NCBI RefSeq assembly: GCF_010501055.1
Contig: NZ_QVMO01000003.1
Span: forward strand, 1-64,000
From: Dysgonomonas sp. 521
Lineage (GTDB): Bacteria > Bacteroidota > Bacteroidia > Bacteroidales > Dysgonomonadaceae
Length of the DNA stretch: 64,000 bases
Direction of reading: 5' to 3'
Below the pieces are notes generated by a model. It was not told the origin of the DNA and made no database searches. It saw nothing but the letters and a program-made list of their open reading frames with translations. The first letter of the stretch is position 1. Each line of letters begins with the position of its first letter. This document shows, piece after piece, positions 17,699 to 26,045 of this stretch. A program made the translations under genes and the position numbers.

Positions 17699-18847
17699 AT
17701 GAGTAACAAATTTGATGATATAGCGCCTCTTTACGACCACGAGGTAAAACAAGCCATACAGGACATATTAGTTGATCCCGGATTTCAGCATGCTGTAAAA
17801 TATATTATGCCGGATATAGACTGGGATGAATTTTCGGCCGAGATGTCTCAATATGAGAATAAGGAGCAATTTCAGTCGCGGATGATATATCCCGTGATAA
17901 AGGCTTTGGGTATGCGTGTTTCTACAAGCATGCTCCTTGACAAATGGGAAACCATAGACCGGTCTGTAGAGCACCTGTTCTTGTCCAACCACAGGGATAT
18001 AGTACTCGATGCGGGCCTGTTGAACATCCTCCGGCACGAGAAAGGATTTGCCACCACGGAAATAGCCATCGGCGACAACCTGCTTATCCATCCTTGGATA
18101 GACAAGCTGGTACGCCTCAACAAAAGCTTCATCGTGAGGCGCGGGCTATCTATCAAAGAAAGGCTGATCGCCTCTAAGCACATGTCGGAATATATACACT
18201 ATGCCATATCGGACAAAAAAGAGTCGGTATGGATAGCCCAACGCGAAGGTCGCGCTAAAAATTCGGATGACCGCACACAGGACAGCCTGTTGAAGATGCT
18301 GGCATTGTATCCGGAGGACAAATCGTTTATCGAAAGCCTTAAAGAACTGAACCTGATACCATTATCCATATCATACGAGTATGACCCATGTGATTACCTG
18401 AAAGCGAAAGAGTTTCAGCAAAAACGTGACAACCCCGACTTTAAGAAAACCCAGCGGGACGATCTGTTGAACATGGAAATAGGCATACTGGGCAAAAAGG
18501 GGAATGTGGTGTTCCGCTTCGGCAATTGCATCAATCCCGAACTGGATAAGATAACTGAGCCGGATAAGCGTATCCAGCCTGAAATAGCCGCAAAGATAAT
18601 AGATAATGAGATCCATCGCAATTATGAGATATTCCCTTGCAACTACATGGCTCACGACCTATTCTATAAAGAGACACGCTTCGGTGACAAATACACGTCG
18701 CAACAGCTGGATGAATTTAAAGATTATCTTGACAAACAAATAAAGAAAATAGACCTGGATTATATCGATTACGATTTTGTATGGGACAAAATGCTGGAAA
18801 TGTATTCTAATACATTGAAAAACTATCTGGCAGCTACACAATTGTAA
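17699..18847 (+). CDS. 1-acyl-glycerol-3-phosphate acyltransferase-like protein
   Basis: 382 aa from the ATG at 17699 (MSNKFDDIAPLYD); an in-frame ATG at 17684 overlaps the end of ddl and is less likely. The PlsC-type motif H-x4-D is seen as NHRDIVLD (His 98, Asp 103), followed by the phosphate-binding EGRAKN block. The C-terminal half is family-specific and charged. No membrane helix is obvious, so it may be peripheral. It probably acylates a glycerolipid, but the acceptor is not known. It is coupled to ddl. Confidence 0.75.
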   Translation: MSNKFDDIAPLYDHEVKQAIQDILVDPGFQHAVKYIMPDIDWDEFSAEMSQYENKEQFQSRMIYPVIKALGMRVSTSMLLDKWETIDRSVEHLFLSNHRDIVLDAGLLNILRHEKGFATTEIAIGDNLLIHPWIDKLVRLNKSFIVRRGLSIKERLIASKHMSEYIHYAISDKKESVWIAQREGRAKNSDDRTQDSLLKMLALYPEDKSFIESLKELNLIPLSISYEYDPCDYLKAKEFQQKRDNPDFKKTQRDDLLNMEIGILGKKGNVVFRFGNCINPELDKITEPDKRIQPEIAAKIIDNEIHRNYEIFPCNYMAHDLFYKETRFGDKYTSQQLDEFKDYLDKQIKKIDLDYIDYDFVWDKMLEMYSNTLKNYLAATQL

Positions 18848-18893
18848 GATACACACAATTATTAAAAAAAAGTTTTTGTAAAAGAAATATTCC

Positions 18894-18901
18894 TATATTT
18901 G
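18894..18901 (+). promoter_or_regulatory. TAnnTTTG -7 box with upstream TTTTTG
   Basis: TATATTTG lies 23 nt before the ATG at 18925, with TTTTTG at about 18873-18878 in a -33-like position. Confidence 0.6.
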
Positions 18902-18924
18902 TACAACTTAAACAAGCTTTATCT

Positions 18925-19497
18925 ATGAAAAAAATTCTGATTTGTATTATATGCAGTCTTCTTTCTATCCCAAGCTTTGCTCAAATTGTAAAACAAGGGG
19001 AGAAGTTTAAAACAGTCCCTTTATATGAGGGGAAAGTAACTTTCATAAAAGAAATTCCGATCAAACCGCATCTCTCTATTGACGACAACTACAAAATACT
19101 GAAATCGTGGGCGGGAACACATTACGGGAAAGATCCTTTCGTTTCCACTATAAGTTACAGAAACAAGAAACATAGATTTGTAGCTAAATCGCGAATAGAG
19201 TTGCTATTACCGCCAAATTCGAAAGGAGTACGGGAAAGAATGTCTATGCGTTATCGCATAAAGGGTCTCTTCTATCAGAACAAATGCATATTGGAGATCA
19301 CGGATATCACTTATGTATACGAATCCGGTCAAAACAGTTTATTGTCGCGTACTACAATAATGGCAGAAGATTTTATAACCAAAGATGCCCTGAGTCCAAA
19401 TGACGGTTTCATTGAACTAAAAACCAATACACGTAAGAGTACTTTGTATTTCTTTAACGAATTGGCAGCTAATTTAGAAGACCAGTTCAGAGACTAG
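18925..19497 (+). CDS. DUF4468 domain-containing secreted protein
   Basis: 190 aa. Signal peptide of about 20 residues (MKKILICIICSLLSIPSFAQ). The mature part matches the DUF4468 layout: EGKVTFIKEIPIKP at the start, DDNYKILKSWAG, then a beta-rich core (MSMRYRIKGLFYQNKCILEI) and a helical end. DUF4468 proteins are periplasmic or outer-membrane-associated in Bacteroidetes, of unknown function. Monocistronic with a clear promoter. Confidence 0.8.
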   Translation: MKKILICIICSLLSIPSFAQIVKQGEKFKTVPLYEGKVTFIKEIPIKPHLSIDDNYKILKSWAGTHYGKDPFVSTISYRNKKHRFVAKSRIELLLPPNSKGVRERMSMRYRIKGLFYQNKCILEITDITYVYESGQNSLLSRTTIMAEDFITKDALSPNDGFIELKTNTRKSTLYFFNELAANLEDQFRD

Positions 19498-19546
19498 TGG
19501 AGGCTCACTATACAAAAGGGGGCTGTTCCGGGAGTAAAAAAAGTAT

Positions 19547-19634
19547 AATTGTCATTGCAGGCCTGACACGTAATCCGCTGATAATGAGTATTCTTTTATC
19601 ATGAGATTCCGTGCCAGGCACACAATGACAGGCT
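19547..19634. repeat. Dispersed inverted repeat (TGTCATTGC...AATGACAGG family), copy 2
   Basis: AATTGTCATTGCAGGCCTGA at the left and CACACAATGACAGG at the right; same ends as 9240-9385 but a shorter centre with the hairpin-like ATAATGAGTATTC...ATCATGAG. Non-coding. Confidence 0.5.
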
Positions 19635-19677
19635 CTTTGCAACTGTTAGCGCAGTTGCTTTTATATAGAGAGATGCC

Positions 19678-20211
19678 TTATTTCTTTTGCCAATACGAAA
19701 ACCGTCCCGAGAAAACGATTTCCACCTTTGTGTCAGATGTTATCCGTTCTGTAGGAGTGAATGTTACGCTGGTTTTCAGCTCCCGCCTATTACTATTGAC
19801 CATAGATTCGAAAACCTTTTTGAAGTACGAACCGTTACCTGTATATAGGTTGGCATAAGTGATGTCGATATTTCCAAAATCTTTTTTCAGTCCGTTGATT
19901 TCCATACTAAAATTCTTCAGTACGACACCATCGGGTAAACCAATAACTTTCACGGCTGTATTTTCCCCATTCTCGTGGAATTCTCCCGAAACGACAGGGT
20001 ATCCATAGCCTGTGGCATATTGTAGCATGTCATCCAGTTTAGAAGTAACGGGAGAGGTAATTACTGTATTTCCGGCGACCCCTGATTCTAATGAAATGGT
20101 TTGTCTACAGTCTCCATTGAAATATTTACGTTCCTTCTCATCATCGCTTCCACAAGATGAAAATGCAGATACAACAACCAATGCAAATAGAATATGAAAT
20201 AACTTTTCCAT
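19678..20211 (-). CDS. Small lipoprotein of unknown function
   Basis: 177 aa. Lipobox VVSAFSSC gives a lipidated Cys near residue 20, followed by GSDDEKE, again the acidic start typical of exported Bacteroidetes lipoproteins. The rest is beta-rich (VKVIGLPDGVVLKNFSMEI; RELKTSVTFTPTERI) and shaped like a small calycin- or immunoglobulin-like domain, but I do not recognise the family. It stands alone and is divergent from the GNAT gene. Confidence 0.65.
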   Translation of the reverse strand: MEKLFHILFALVVVSAFSSCGSDDEKERKYFNGDCRQTISLESGVAGNTVITSPVTSKLDDMLQYATGYGYPVVSGEFHENGENTAVKVIGLPDGVVLKNFSMEINGLKKDFGNIDITYANLYTGNGSYFKKVFESMVNSNRRELKTSVTFTPTERITSDTKVEIVFSGRFSYWQKK

Positions 20212-20403
20212 AGCTCAATTATTTTAAATACGTATTCAAAGATTGTGTATTTGAGAGTCTTGTCAATGCTTCTGACACAAAAATAGCATTTTTTTAAAGA
20301 AAAATATATTAATTTATTTTAAGATAACAATTACTTGTTCTAAACCCCGCCCACTTTTATTTTAATTCACTACCTTTAGACGACTGATAATCTTTTGCTT
20401 ACT

Positions 20404-20934
20404 ATGATAAATAACAAAGAATTTGAAATTAGGCAGGAAATAGCAAACGACTATCCTGCTGTTTATGCCCTCAATTCCGCTGCATTTGGCAGAAAAGATG
20501 AAGCCCGCCTTACAGACAGATTACGATCCAGTGATGCCTTTATACCTGAATTATCTTTAGTAGCAACCATCGACAATAAGGTGGTAGGTTATATCTTATT
20601 CACAAAGATAAATATTGTAGAGGGGAATATAACCGTATCCGGCCTTGCGCTAGCGCCAATGGCTGTCAGTCCCGACATGCAGAAACAAGGCATCGGCAGT
20701 CAGCTTATATATTCGGGGCTGGACAAGGCAAAAATGTTAGGCTATAAGTCAGTAGTTGTATTGGGACACGAGAGCTATTATCCCCGCTTTGGTTTCGTAC
20801 CTACAACTAAATGGGGTATCAAAGCTCCTTTCAACGTCCCTACTAACGTGTTTATGGGATTAGAATTGGTCGAAGACGGACTAAAAGGTATTACCGGCAC
20901 TGTAATATTCGCAAAGGAATTCGGCGACATATAA
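20404..20934 (+). CDS. GNAT family N-acetyltransferase (YhbS-like)
   Basis: 176 aa from ATG 20404 (the frame opens at a TTG three codons earlier). GNAT motif A is seen as LAPMAVSPDMQKQGIGSQLIYSGLDKA, and VVLGHESYYPRFGFVP is the signature of the YhbS (COG3153) branch. It would use acetyl-CoA to acetylate a small molecule or protein; the substrate cannot be inferred. A short perfect hairpin 36 nt downstream could terminate it. Confidence 0.85.
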   Translation: MINNKEFEIRQEIANDYPAVYALNSAAFGRKDEARLTDRLRSSDAFIPELSLVATIDNKVVGYILFTKINIVEGNITVSGLALAPMAVSPDMQKQGIGSQLIYSGLDKAKMLGYKSVVVLGHESYYPRFGFVPTTKWGIKAPFNVPTNVFMGLELVEDGLKGITGTVIFAKEFGDI

Positions 20935-20969
20935 ATGATAAACGAATGTGATCTAGCCGGTCTGAATAA

Positions 20970-21002
20970 TAGAGTTTATATCGAATAACGGTATAAACTC
21001 TA
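20970..21002. repeat. 33-bp hairpin made of two TAGAGTTTATA ends
   Basis: TAGAGTTTATA (20970-20980) and TATAAACTCTA (20992-21002) form a perfect 11-bp stem with an 11-nt loop. The word equals the first 11 bases of the 219-bp MITE terminal repeat, so this could be a deleted derivative. The TTTT that follows would also let it work as a terminator for the GNAT gene. Confidence 0.55.
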
Positions 21003-21194
21003 TTTTCAGAGTAATAATTCCTCCAGCCTACACAAAACATAACAACCTGTATACAAATAAATTAAGCAAAAACAGATCAACTCTGTATCGTTAATTAAAG
21101 TTAAACAGCATATTCCCGATTAATCCTTTCATGAGTTATTATATCAAAGATACAAAGAGATGAAAATAAGTATTCACATTTAATACTTAAAGTT

Positions 21195-22016
21195 ATGAAA
21201 AAGTATATATTAATATTCGCATTATTATTTGGTGTAACATCATATTATAATACAGCAGAAGCTCAGAGTGTAAATATCAGCATCAATATAGGAAACCAGC
21301 CAGCATGGGGACCGGTAGGTTACGACTATGTAGACTACTATTATATGCCCGACATCAACTGTTACTTCAACGTAAATCTGGGTTTATTCTATTACCTCGA
21401 CCGTGGCAGATGGATATCGGCACGTTACCTGCCTTACGCATACCGCGGCTATGACCTTTACGGAATGTATAAAGTAGTACTGGTAAACGTAGCTAATCCC
21501 TGGAGATACAACAGTGTACACTACAGAGACTATGGCCACTACAGAGGACACCGGAACCAGATAGTTATCCGCGACAGCCGTGACCACCGCTACAGAGACA
21601 GCCGTAATAATAAAGTGGCATGGTACTCTGGTAATAAGAGCAACAACTACCGTGTAAAGGAAAGTAATAATAACAGATATAATTACAATCAGAAGCAAAA
21701 CAAAAACAACAACCGGAATAATCAAAGCTATAACAATAGTCGCCCTAATCACCGGAATAACGATAAAAATTATAACAGCAGCAGTAACAAGAATAACAAC
21801 AAACAAAATTATAATAACGGAAACAGACAATCCGACAGAAACAATAAAAGTAATTTAAGCAGGGGTTCGTCTTCTGAAAGACACAGCAAAGGTAGTATGA
21901 ATGAAAGATCTTCATCTGGCAGAAGCAGCAAAACAGAATCAAAAGCAACCCGTTCGACTGAAAAAGGGAATTACAAATTAGCATCTAACAGTGCAAGAAA
22001 CACAAGAAATAGGTAA
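21195..22016 (+). CDS. Secreted Asn/Arg/Tyr-rich low-complexity protein
   Basis: 273 aa. A signal peptide (about residues 1-23, ending NTAEA) precedes a Tyr/Trp-rich domain (25-105; WGPVGYDYVDYYYMP, RGYDLYGMYKVVLVN). From residue 110 to the end it is low-complexity, with clusters of Asn, Arg, Ser and Lys (NNRNNQSYNN, SSSERHSKG). The result is a very basic exported protein, possibly binding nucleic acid, polysaccharide or the cell wall. I do not recognise a family for the N-terminal domain. A long hairpin at 22055-22088 follows. Confidence 0.7.
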   Translation: MKKYILIFALLFGVTSYYNTAEAQSVNISINIGNQPAWGPVGYDYVDYYYMPDINCYFNVNLGLFYYLDRGRWISARYLPYAYRGYDLYGMYKVVLVNVANPWRYNSVHYRDYGHYRGHRNQIVIRDSRDHRYRDSRNNKVAWYSGNKSNNYRVKESNNNRYNYNQKQNKNNNRNNQSYNNSRPNHRNNDKNYNSSSNKNNNKQNYNNGNRQSDRNNKSNLSRGSSSERHSKGSMNERSSSGRSSKTESKATRSTEKGNYKLASNSARNTRNR

Positions 22017-22054
22017 AACGGTAAATGTTTTTTAGTAGGTCAGTAAATAAAGAT

Positions 22055-22088
22055 GGCGAGGATAATTCGTGATTGAATTTTCCTCGCC
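22055..22088. terminator. Bidirectional terminator-like hairpin
   Basis: GGCGAGGA (22055-22062) pairs perfectly with TCCTCGCC (22081-22088), and an inner AATTC/GAATT pair extends the stem. It lies between convergent genes ending at 22016 and 22117. Confidence 0.65.
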
Positions 22089-22116
22089 TTATGTTATAGA
22101 TAAAGTAATCAGGCTT

Positions 22117-23214
22117 TTATTTCATCCAAAAATCGAGATACTTTTTAGAGACGGTCAGATAGGCATGGTTCTTTTCTACAAATTCCCTGCTTTTGCGTGA
22201 AATTTCGGGGATCTGCTTTTTGTTCAGTACAACCCATTCCAATTTATCGAACACATCGTCTTCGGTAGGATGTACATTTATAATAGGACGGTTGTCATAT
22301 TCGCCATACAAATCGTAAATATAAGGTTCACCCCCACCTATCAGCACTTTGCCCTGAGCCATAGCCAGCAAGGCATTCATCGCCGGGGTGTGGGAATACA
22401 ACTGGTCGAGCACGACATGTGCCTGCGACATCAGTTGCTGATATACATCATAGCTTACCGACTCTACACGTGTAACGATTACCTTATCTGGATATTTGTC
22501 TTTAATCCTTGCCAAAGCGCGTTCCATCACATCCGTACCCTTAAACTTTTCCCTTACCTTGTTTATCCCTATAAAGAAATTCACTTTTTCAGGCTCTTCG
22601 GGGATAGGCTGAAATTCTATTTCGGAGGTATTCAGAGGTAGCGGTATATATCTTACTTTATCTTTGAAGAATGGCTCGTAAGCTACATAGTATTCATACA
22701 AGCACGCTACAATACCATTCGAAGCCTCCGCCATCATCTTATTTGCCGCTTCTAATGGGGTATCTATCCACTTATCGATAAACCGCTGGTTAAAATCTAC
22801 ATTGATAGCTTTTCCGTCAACAAAAAACTCGGAATAATCAAATATTTCGTTCCCCAAGCAAGCCCTTACCCAATACGAATCGTCTCCAAAAGCGCCTAAA
22901 AACACCTTTTTGTTATTCTTTTTCAGGTTCTTATACAGATAATTATTTACTCTTACATTCTGAGTAGTAAAACAAGGGTTTATAAGCTGTACAACATCAT
23001 AACCTTTAAAGTGCTTGAACTTACCGAGAACAGACATCAGGCTGGAAAAGGTATCTACCAGTCCCGAACTTTTACGCGACAAATCGATATCGCGGGGATA
23101 ATTCTTAAACCCGTCGCCATCCGAAGCTACTACAACTTCGTGTCCCATACTTCTTAAACTTTCAGCCAGAGTGAGGTGTACACGGCTGTACTCACCTATC
23201 AAAAGAATCTTCAT
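22117..23214 (-). CDS. Glycosyltransferase, GT-B fold
   Basis: 365 aa. The N-terminus MKILLIGEYSRVHLTLAESL is the nucleotide-sugar GT-B type glycine-rich start for an acceptor domain, and the C-terminal half has INKVREKFKGTDVMERAL and NALLAMAQGKVLIGGGEP, the usual donor-site block. The family (GT4-like) transfers sugars to lipid- or polysaccharide-linked acceptors at the inner membrane. Donor and acceptor are unknown. The promoter holds a perfect 10-bp palindrome around its -7 box, so expression may be controlled. Confidence 0.75.
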   Translation of the reverse strand: MKILLIGEYSRVHLTLAESLRSMGHEVVVASDGDGFKNYPRDIDLSRKSSGLVDTFSSLMSVLGKFKHFKGYDVVQLINPCFTTQNVRVNNYLYKNLKKNNKKVFLGAFGDDSYWVRACLGNEIFDYSEFFVDGKAINVDFNQRFIDKWIDTPLEAANKMMAEASNGIVACLYEYYVAYEPFFKDKVRYIPLPLNTSEIEFQPIPEEPEKVNFFIGINKVREKFKGTDVMERALARIKDKYPDKVIVTRVESVSYDVYQQLMSQAHVVLDQLYSHTPAMNALLAMAQGKVLIGGGEPYIYDLYGEYDNRPIINVHPTEDDVFDKLEWVVLNKKQIPEISRKSREFVEKNHAYLTVSKKYLDFWMK

Positions 23215-23287
23215 ATTTTATTTTCGTATTTGCAGATTAAAGCAGCATGCCCTTATCTTATATACATGCTCGTCTCCTATAGTTTGC

Positions 23288-23314
23288 ATTAAAGTACAAA
23301 TATAGTACTTTAAT
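23288..23314 (-). promoter_or_regulatory. Palindrome enclosing the -7 box of the glycosyltransferase gene
   Basis: ATTAAAGTAC (23288-23297) and GTACTTTAAT (23305-23314) are perfect inverted repeats separated by 7 nt. The minus strand of 23297-23304 reads TATATTTG, a -7 box, so a protein binding the palindrome would cover the promoter. Confidence 0.6.
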
Positions 23315-23366
23315 TCGCGATTTCATATATCAATAAGCGCCGAAAAATCTGACAGAATCAACGCTC

Positions 23367-23945
23367 TCATTTTAGCAGCCCTAGTACATACTCTTTCAAC
23401 TCAGGAAAGAACGCATCATAACTCTCCTGTATCTCATCATAATGATTTTCAAAATCGGCGAATACAGGCGCGTTATCATCCAGATAATTAGCCCGGTTTT
23501 TCAACCGTTCGAAACTTCGCTCTATAAGCCAGTTGAAACGATAATTATAGAACCAGTCTTCCTTCTTCATATACATAAACATCGTGCAAAATTTAGACGG
23601 TAATACCTTCGCATGGTCTTCTATCTGGGAATAGCACTTCCGGGCAAACGCCTCCCACCCTTCAGCCGGTTCATTCTGGACGTCTAAAGCCAAAAAATGG
23701 TCGTAAGAAACATCGAGGAAAGCGCCAGCATATTTTCCGACCGAAGCCCTAAAGATATCCATTGTACGCAGGGTAACGGGATGACTGTCTGTAAAGGCAT
23801 CTATCTGCCGGTGTATGTGTATACCATGCTGTATGCTTTCGGGGAAATTTTCTATCTGCTTGCCCTTTACCATATCGGCAATCATATTTCCTACTAATAT
23901 TTCAGGGTCTCCAAACGAAAGGTAAGCATGTGCCAGGAAGTTCAT
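23367..23945 (-). CDS. acpH: Acyl carrier protein phosphodiesterase (AcpH family)
   Basis: 192 aa from the ATG at 23945 (MNFLAHAYLSFGDPEILVGN), the universal start of this family; the open frame extends eight codons further. The HD-like residues are seen in GIHIHRQIDAFTDSHP and DVSYDHFLA. AcpH removes the 4'-phosphopantetheine arm from holo-acyl carrier protein in the cytoplasm, resetting it to the apo form. Length is normal. Its coding strand is shared with the downstream glycosyltransferase gene, but a promoter between them suggests independence. Confidence 0.88.
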   Translation of the reverse strand: MNFLAHAYLSFGDPEILVGNMIADMVKGKQIENFPESIQHGIHIHRQIDAFTDSHPVTLRTMDIFRASVGKYAGAFLDVSYDHFLALDVQNEPAEGWEAFARKCYSQIEDHAKVLPSKFCTMFMYMKKEDWFYNYRFNWLIERSFERLKNRANYLDDNAPVFADFENHYDEIQESYDAFFPELKEYVLGLLK

Positions 23946-24046
23946 CTTTTTTCTATTTTTCTGAGACACAAAGATACTGTATTTTATTTATCCACAAGCC
24001 GGTATAAATCCGTTAACTACGGAACAACATATGTAGCATTTCTTGC

Positions 24047-24107
24047 GTAGGGGCGAACCTGTGTGTTCGCCCGATTTATTAAGGCAGACACATAGGTCTG
24101 CCCCTGC
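24047..24107. repeat. GTAGGGGC palindromic repeat
   Basis: GTAGGGGCGAACC...GGTCTGCCCCTGCC, about 61 bp with complementary ends, upstream of acpH. Close relatives are at 33810-33870 and 34732-34792. Confidence 0.65.
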
Positions 24108-24149
24108 CGGTATTACCGGCAGATACGATTCAAACCCCAATCCGACAGC

Positions 24150-25415
24150 TTATTCGTATTTCTTCTTCAACTTATTCACTGCCGATTCGAGCGATTCGGT
24201 AGGTTCTATAATATTATAATCTTCCCAGAAATATTCATCCGAAAAATTACCGACCTTATCCGACAATGACTGATTTTGCTTGAATGCCGCTTTACGGGAG
24301 ATGGCGGCCACATCCTCTTCCTGCCTGTCGGTAACTACCATTTCGGATACAACCTCATAATTAGTGGAGAAAAAGAAGAACTTCTTCTTCCAGTCGCATT
24401 TGAAGCGGATATCATTCCGTATATAGTTCAGGTAACTACGCCCGTTATGTTGCTTATAAGTAATTTCGAACGATACTTCTTCCGGCTTGAAATGCAGTTT
24501 TGGAGGTTTCTTTATCAACACGGCCTGCGTAGCCTTGTTGCGGTCGCTCATATCGAGGTTAAACTCAGTCCTCGACAACGTCAGGTTTTGCTTATCGATA
24601 TAATACCTGCCTTCGTACAAGGCGTATGGCAATATTACCCTGGGAGTAAAACCTATCACATAATGAGGCCGCTCGTCTATCATTATCGTTCCTTCGTCTT
24701 TATATGCAAAATGCCGTATAGTTTCCATATCGAACAAGACAGCATCCCTGCTTTTCACTATATCGAGAGAAACCGACTGTGTTGGCCCTCCTATCAGTTT
24801 CACAATCAGCGTATCGCTCACTTTTGGGCTCAAGAGTTTCCGACCTTTGTATATCTGTACCCTATCCCCTGCAATGTCGTCTTTATAAGGTGTTTTATAA
24901 ATATTGATTATAGCTTCGGTAATATTTATATACCCCCTGCCCTTCTTCACCGTTTCCCTGTAGAAGCCTGTCAGCAGGTTAGCCTTATCGCTATAGTTTG
25001 TTTCTATTTTGCTTATCGCGCTTTCTACAATCTGGTAAACGTCGGCCTGCTCTATAACAACCTCCGAGAGTGCCTTATCATTCGCCGTCAGGTAAACGGT
25101 TACATCCGGCTGATCCTTGCCCGAAAGCGACAGGTGGTAATTCAGGTAGCCTATACGGGACAGGTCTATCCCTCTGGTCTGCAAAGAGTCTTTTATTTTA
25201 ATAGAAAACTCCCCATCCACATTGGTTATAGTACCTACATTGGTTCCCGGAACAGATATACTGACATACTCCAGTTTCTTTTTTGTTTTTTTGTCCTTTA
25301 CCACACCACTGACAGTGATATAGTCAATATTCATTTGCGCCCTTAGAGGAGTAAAAGGAAAGAGGAAGAATATGAGAAGGGCGAAGATTGCGATTTGACA
25401 CCAGTTCGTTTTCAT
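24150..25415 (-). CDS. Outer-envelope protein with carboxypeptidase-like regulatory domain
   Basis: 421 aa. A signal peptide (about 1-27) is followed by a CarboxypepD_reg-like domain (about 35-110) recognised from VSGVVKDKKTKKKLEYVSIS, GTITNVDGEFSI and LSEVVIEQADV. The remainder is a long beta-rich region with the block LLTGFYRETVKKGRGYINITE. Many Bacteroidetes proteins of this design sit in the outer membrane; this one has no TonB plug or recognisable barrel. Function unknown. It is transcribed away from the repeat-rich 25.4-26.0 kb gap. Confidence 0.75.
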   Translation of the reverse strand: MKTNWCQIAIFALLIFFLFPFTPLRAQMNIDYITVSGVVKDKKTKKKLEYVSISVPGTNVGTITNVDGEFSIKIKDSLQTRGIDLSRIGYLNYHLSLSGKDQPDVTVYLTANDKALSEVVIEQADVYQIVESAISKIETNYSDKANLLTGFYRETVKKGRGYINITEAIINIYKTPYKDDIAGDRVQIYKGRKLLSPKVSDTLIVKLIGGPTQSVSLDIVKSRDAVLFDMETIRHFAYKDEGTIMIDERPHYVIGFTPRVILPYALYEGRYYIDKQNLTLSRTEFNLDMSDRNKATQAVLIKKPPKLHFKPEEVSFEITYKQHNGRSYLNYIRNDIRFKCDWKKKFFFFSTNYEVVSEMVVTDRQEEDVAAISRKAAFKQNQSLSDKVGNFSDEYFWEDYNIIEPTESLESAVNKLKKKYE

Positions 25416-25874
25416 AGCCGTACTCTTTAAATTTTGATCTGATATAAATAAACGGTCAATTTCATTAGTCGTTTTCTCGCAATGGCATAATTAACTGCGT
25501 TGACCCCTGGTTCAAGCAAACTTAATTCTGCTCTCGCGAATTTGCTATAAAATTTAAACAGACTCTTAAAACGTTCAGTTTACAAGAGACTATTCCATCA
25601 ACATCACAACGAAAAGTTAAGAAAAAAAACTGAAATATAAAAGGATAGTGCCGATATTAACAGAATATGATTATCCGTCTCAATACCTAACCCCTCCCTA
25701 CCTCCGGTGGTACTCCCCTTCTACGAGGGGAGAGTTCTGTTTTTTCATCCTTAGCTAAAATCCCTAGCAAACGATGGAAAGCCAGCGATTGTCCCCTTTT
25801 AATAAAGGGGGACGAGCGAAGCGGAGGGGTTAGACAAGATACGCATTAGGTATAAATACAGATATTCATTTAAC
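25416..25874. other. Gene-free stretch with C-rich inverted repeat and a MITE end
   Basis: No gene seen. 25551-25575 contains ATAAAATTTAAACAGACTCT, a decayed single end of the 183-236 bp MITE-like family. 25687-25834 is bounded by CTAACCCCTCC and its inverted partner GGAGGGGTTAG, and holds CCCCTTCTACGAGGGG and CCCCTTTTAATAAAGGGG hairpins of the C-rich family seen in the trp operon. The word CATTAGTCGTTTT at about 25464 recurs at 35620 and, inverted, at 28873. Confidence 0.5.
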
Positions 25875-25908
25875 AAAAAAAGCACCAGTGACTAAAAGCG
25901 CTGGTGCC
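25875..25908 (-). terminator. Intrinsic terminator of the ECF sigma/OMP operon
   Basis: On the minus strand GCACCAG...CTGGTGC (25882-25907) forms a stem followed by TTTTTTT. It lies 140 nt after the OMP stop, leaving a longish 3' region with no convincing gene. Confidence 0.7.
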
Positions 25909-26045
25909 ACATTACAAATCAATTTGGCATTTATTGTCCTGTTGCAATTTGTCAGGTTCTTTTTATTGTAAGAGTTACCATAGCGGTATACTCATCTCAG
26001 TCTGCATCATCAGCATATCCCTGCGTGGATTAAAGGCAGCCTTCG

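Noticed and set aside
25970-26045. Possible short minus-strand ORF ending SIPLW after the OMP gene
   Set aside because: About 15-24 codons, no clear start or promoter; too weak to call.
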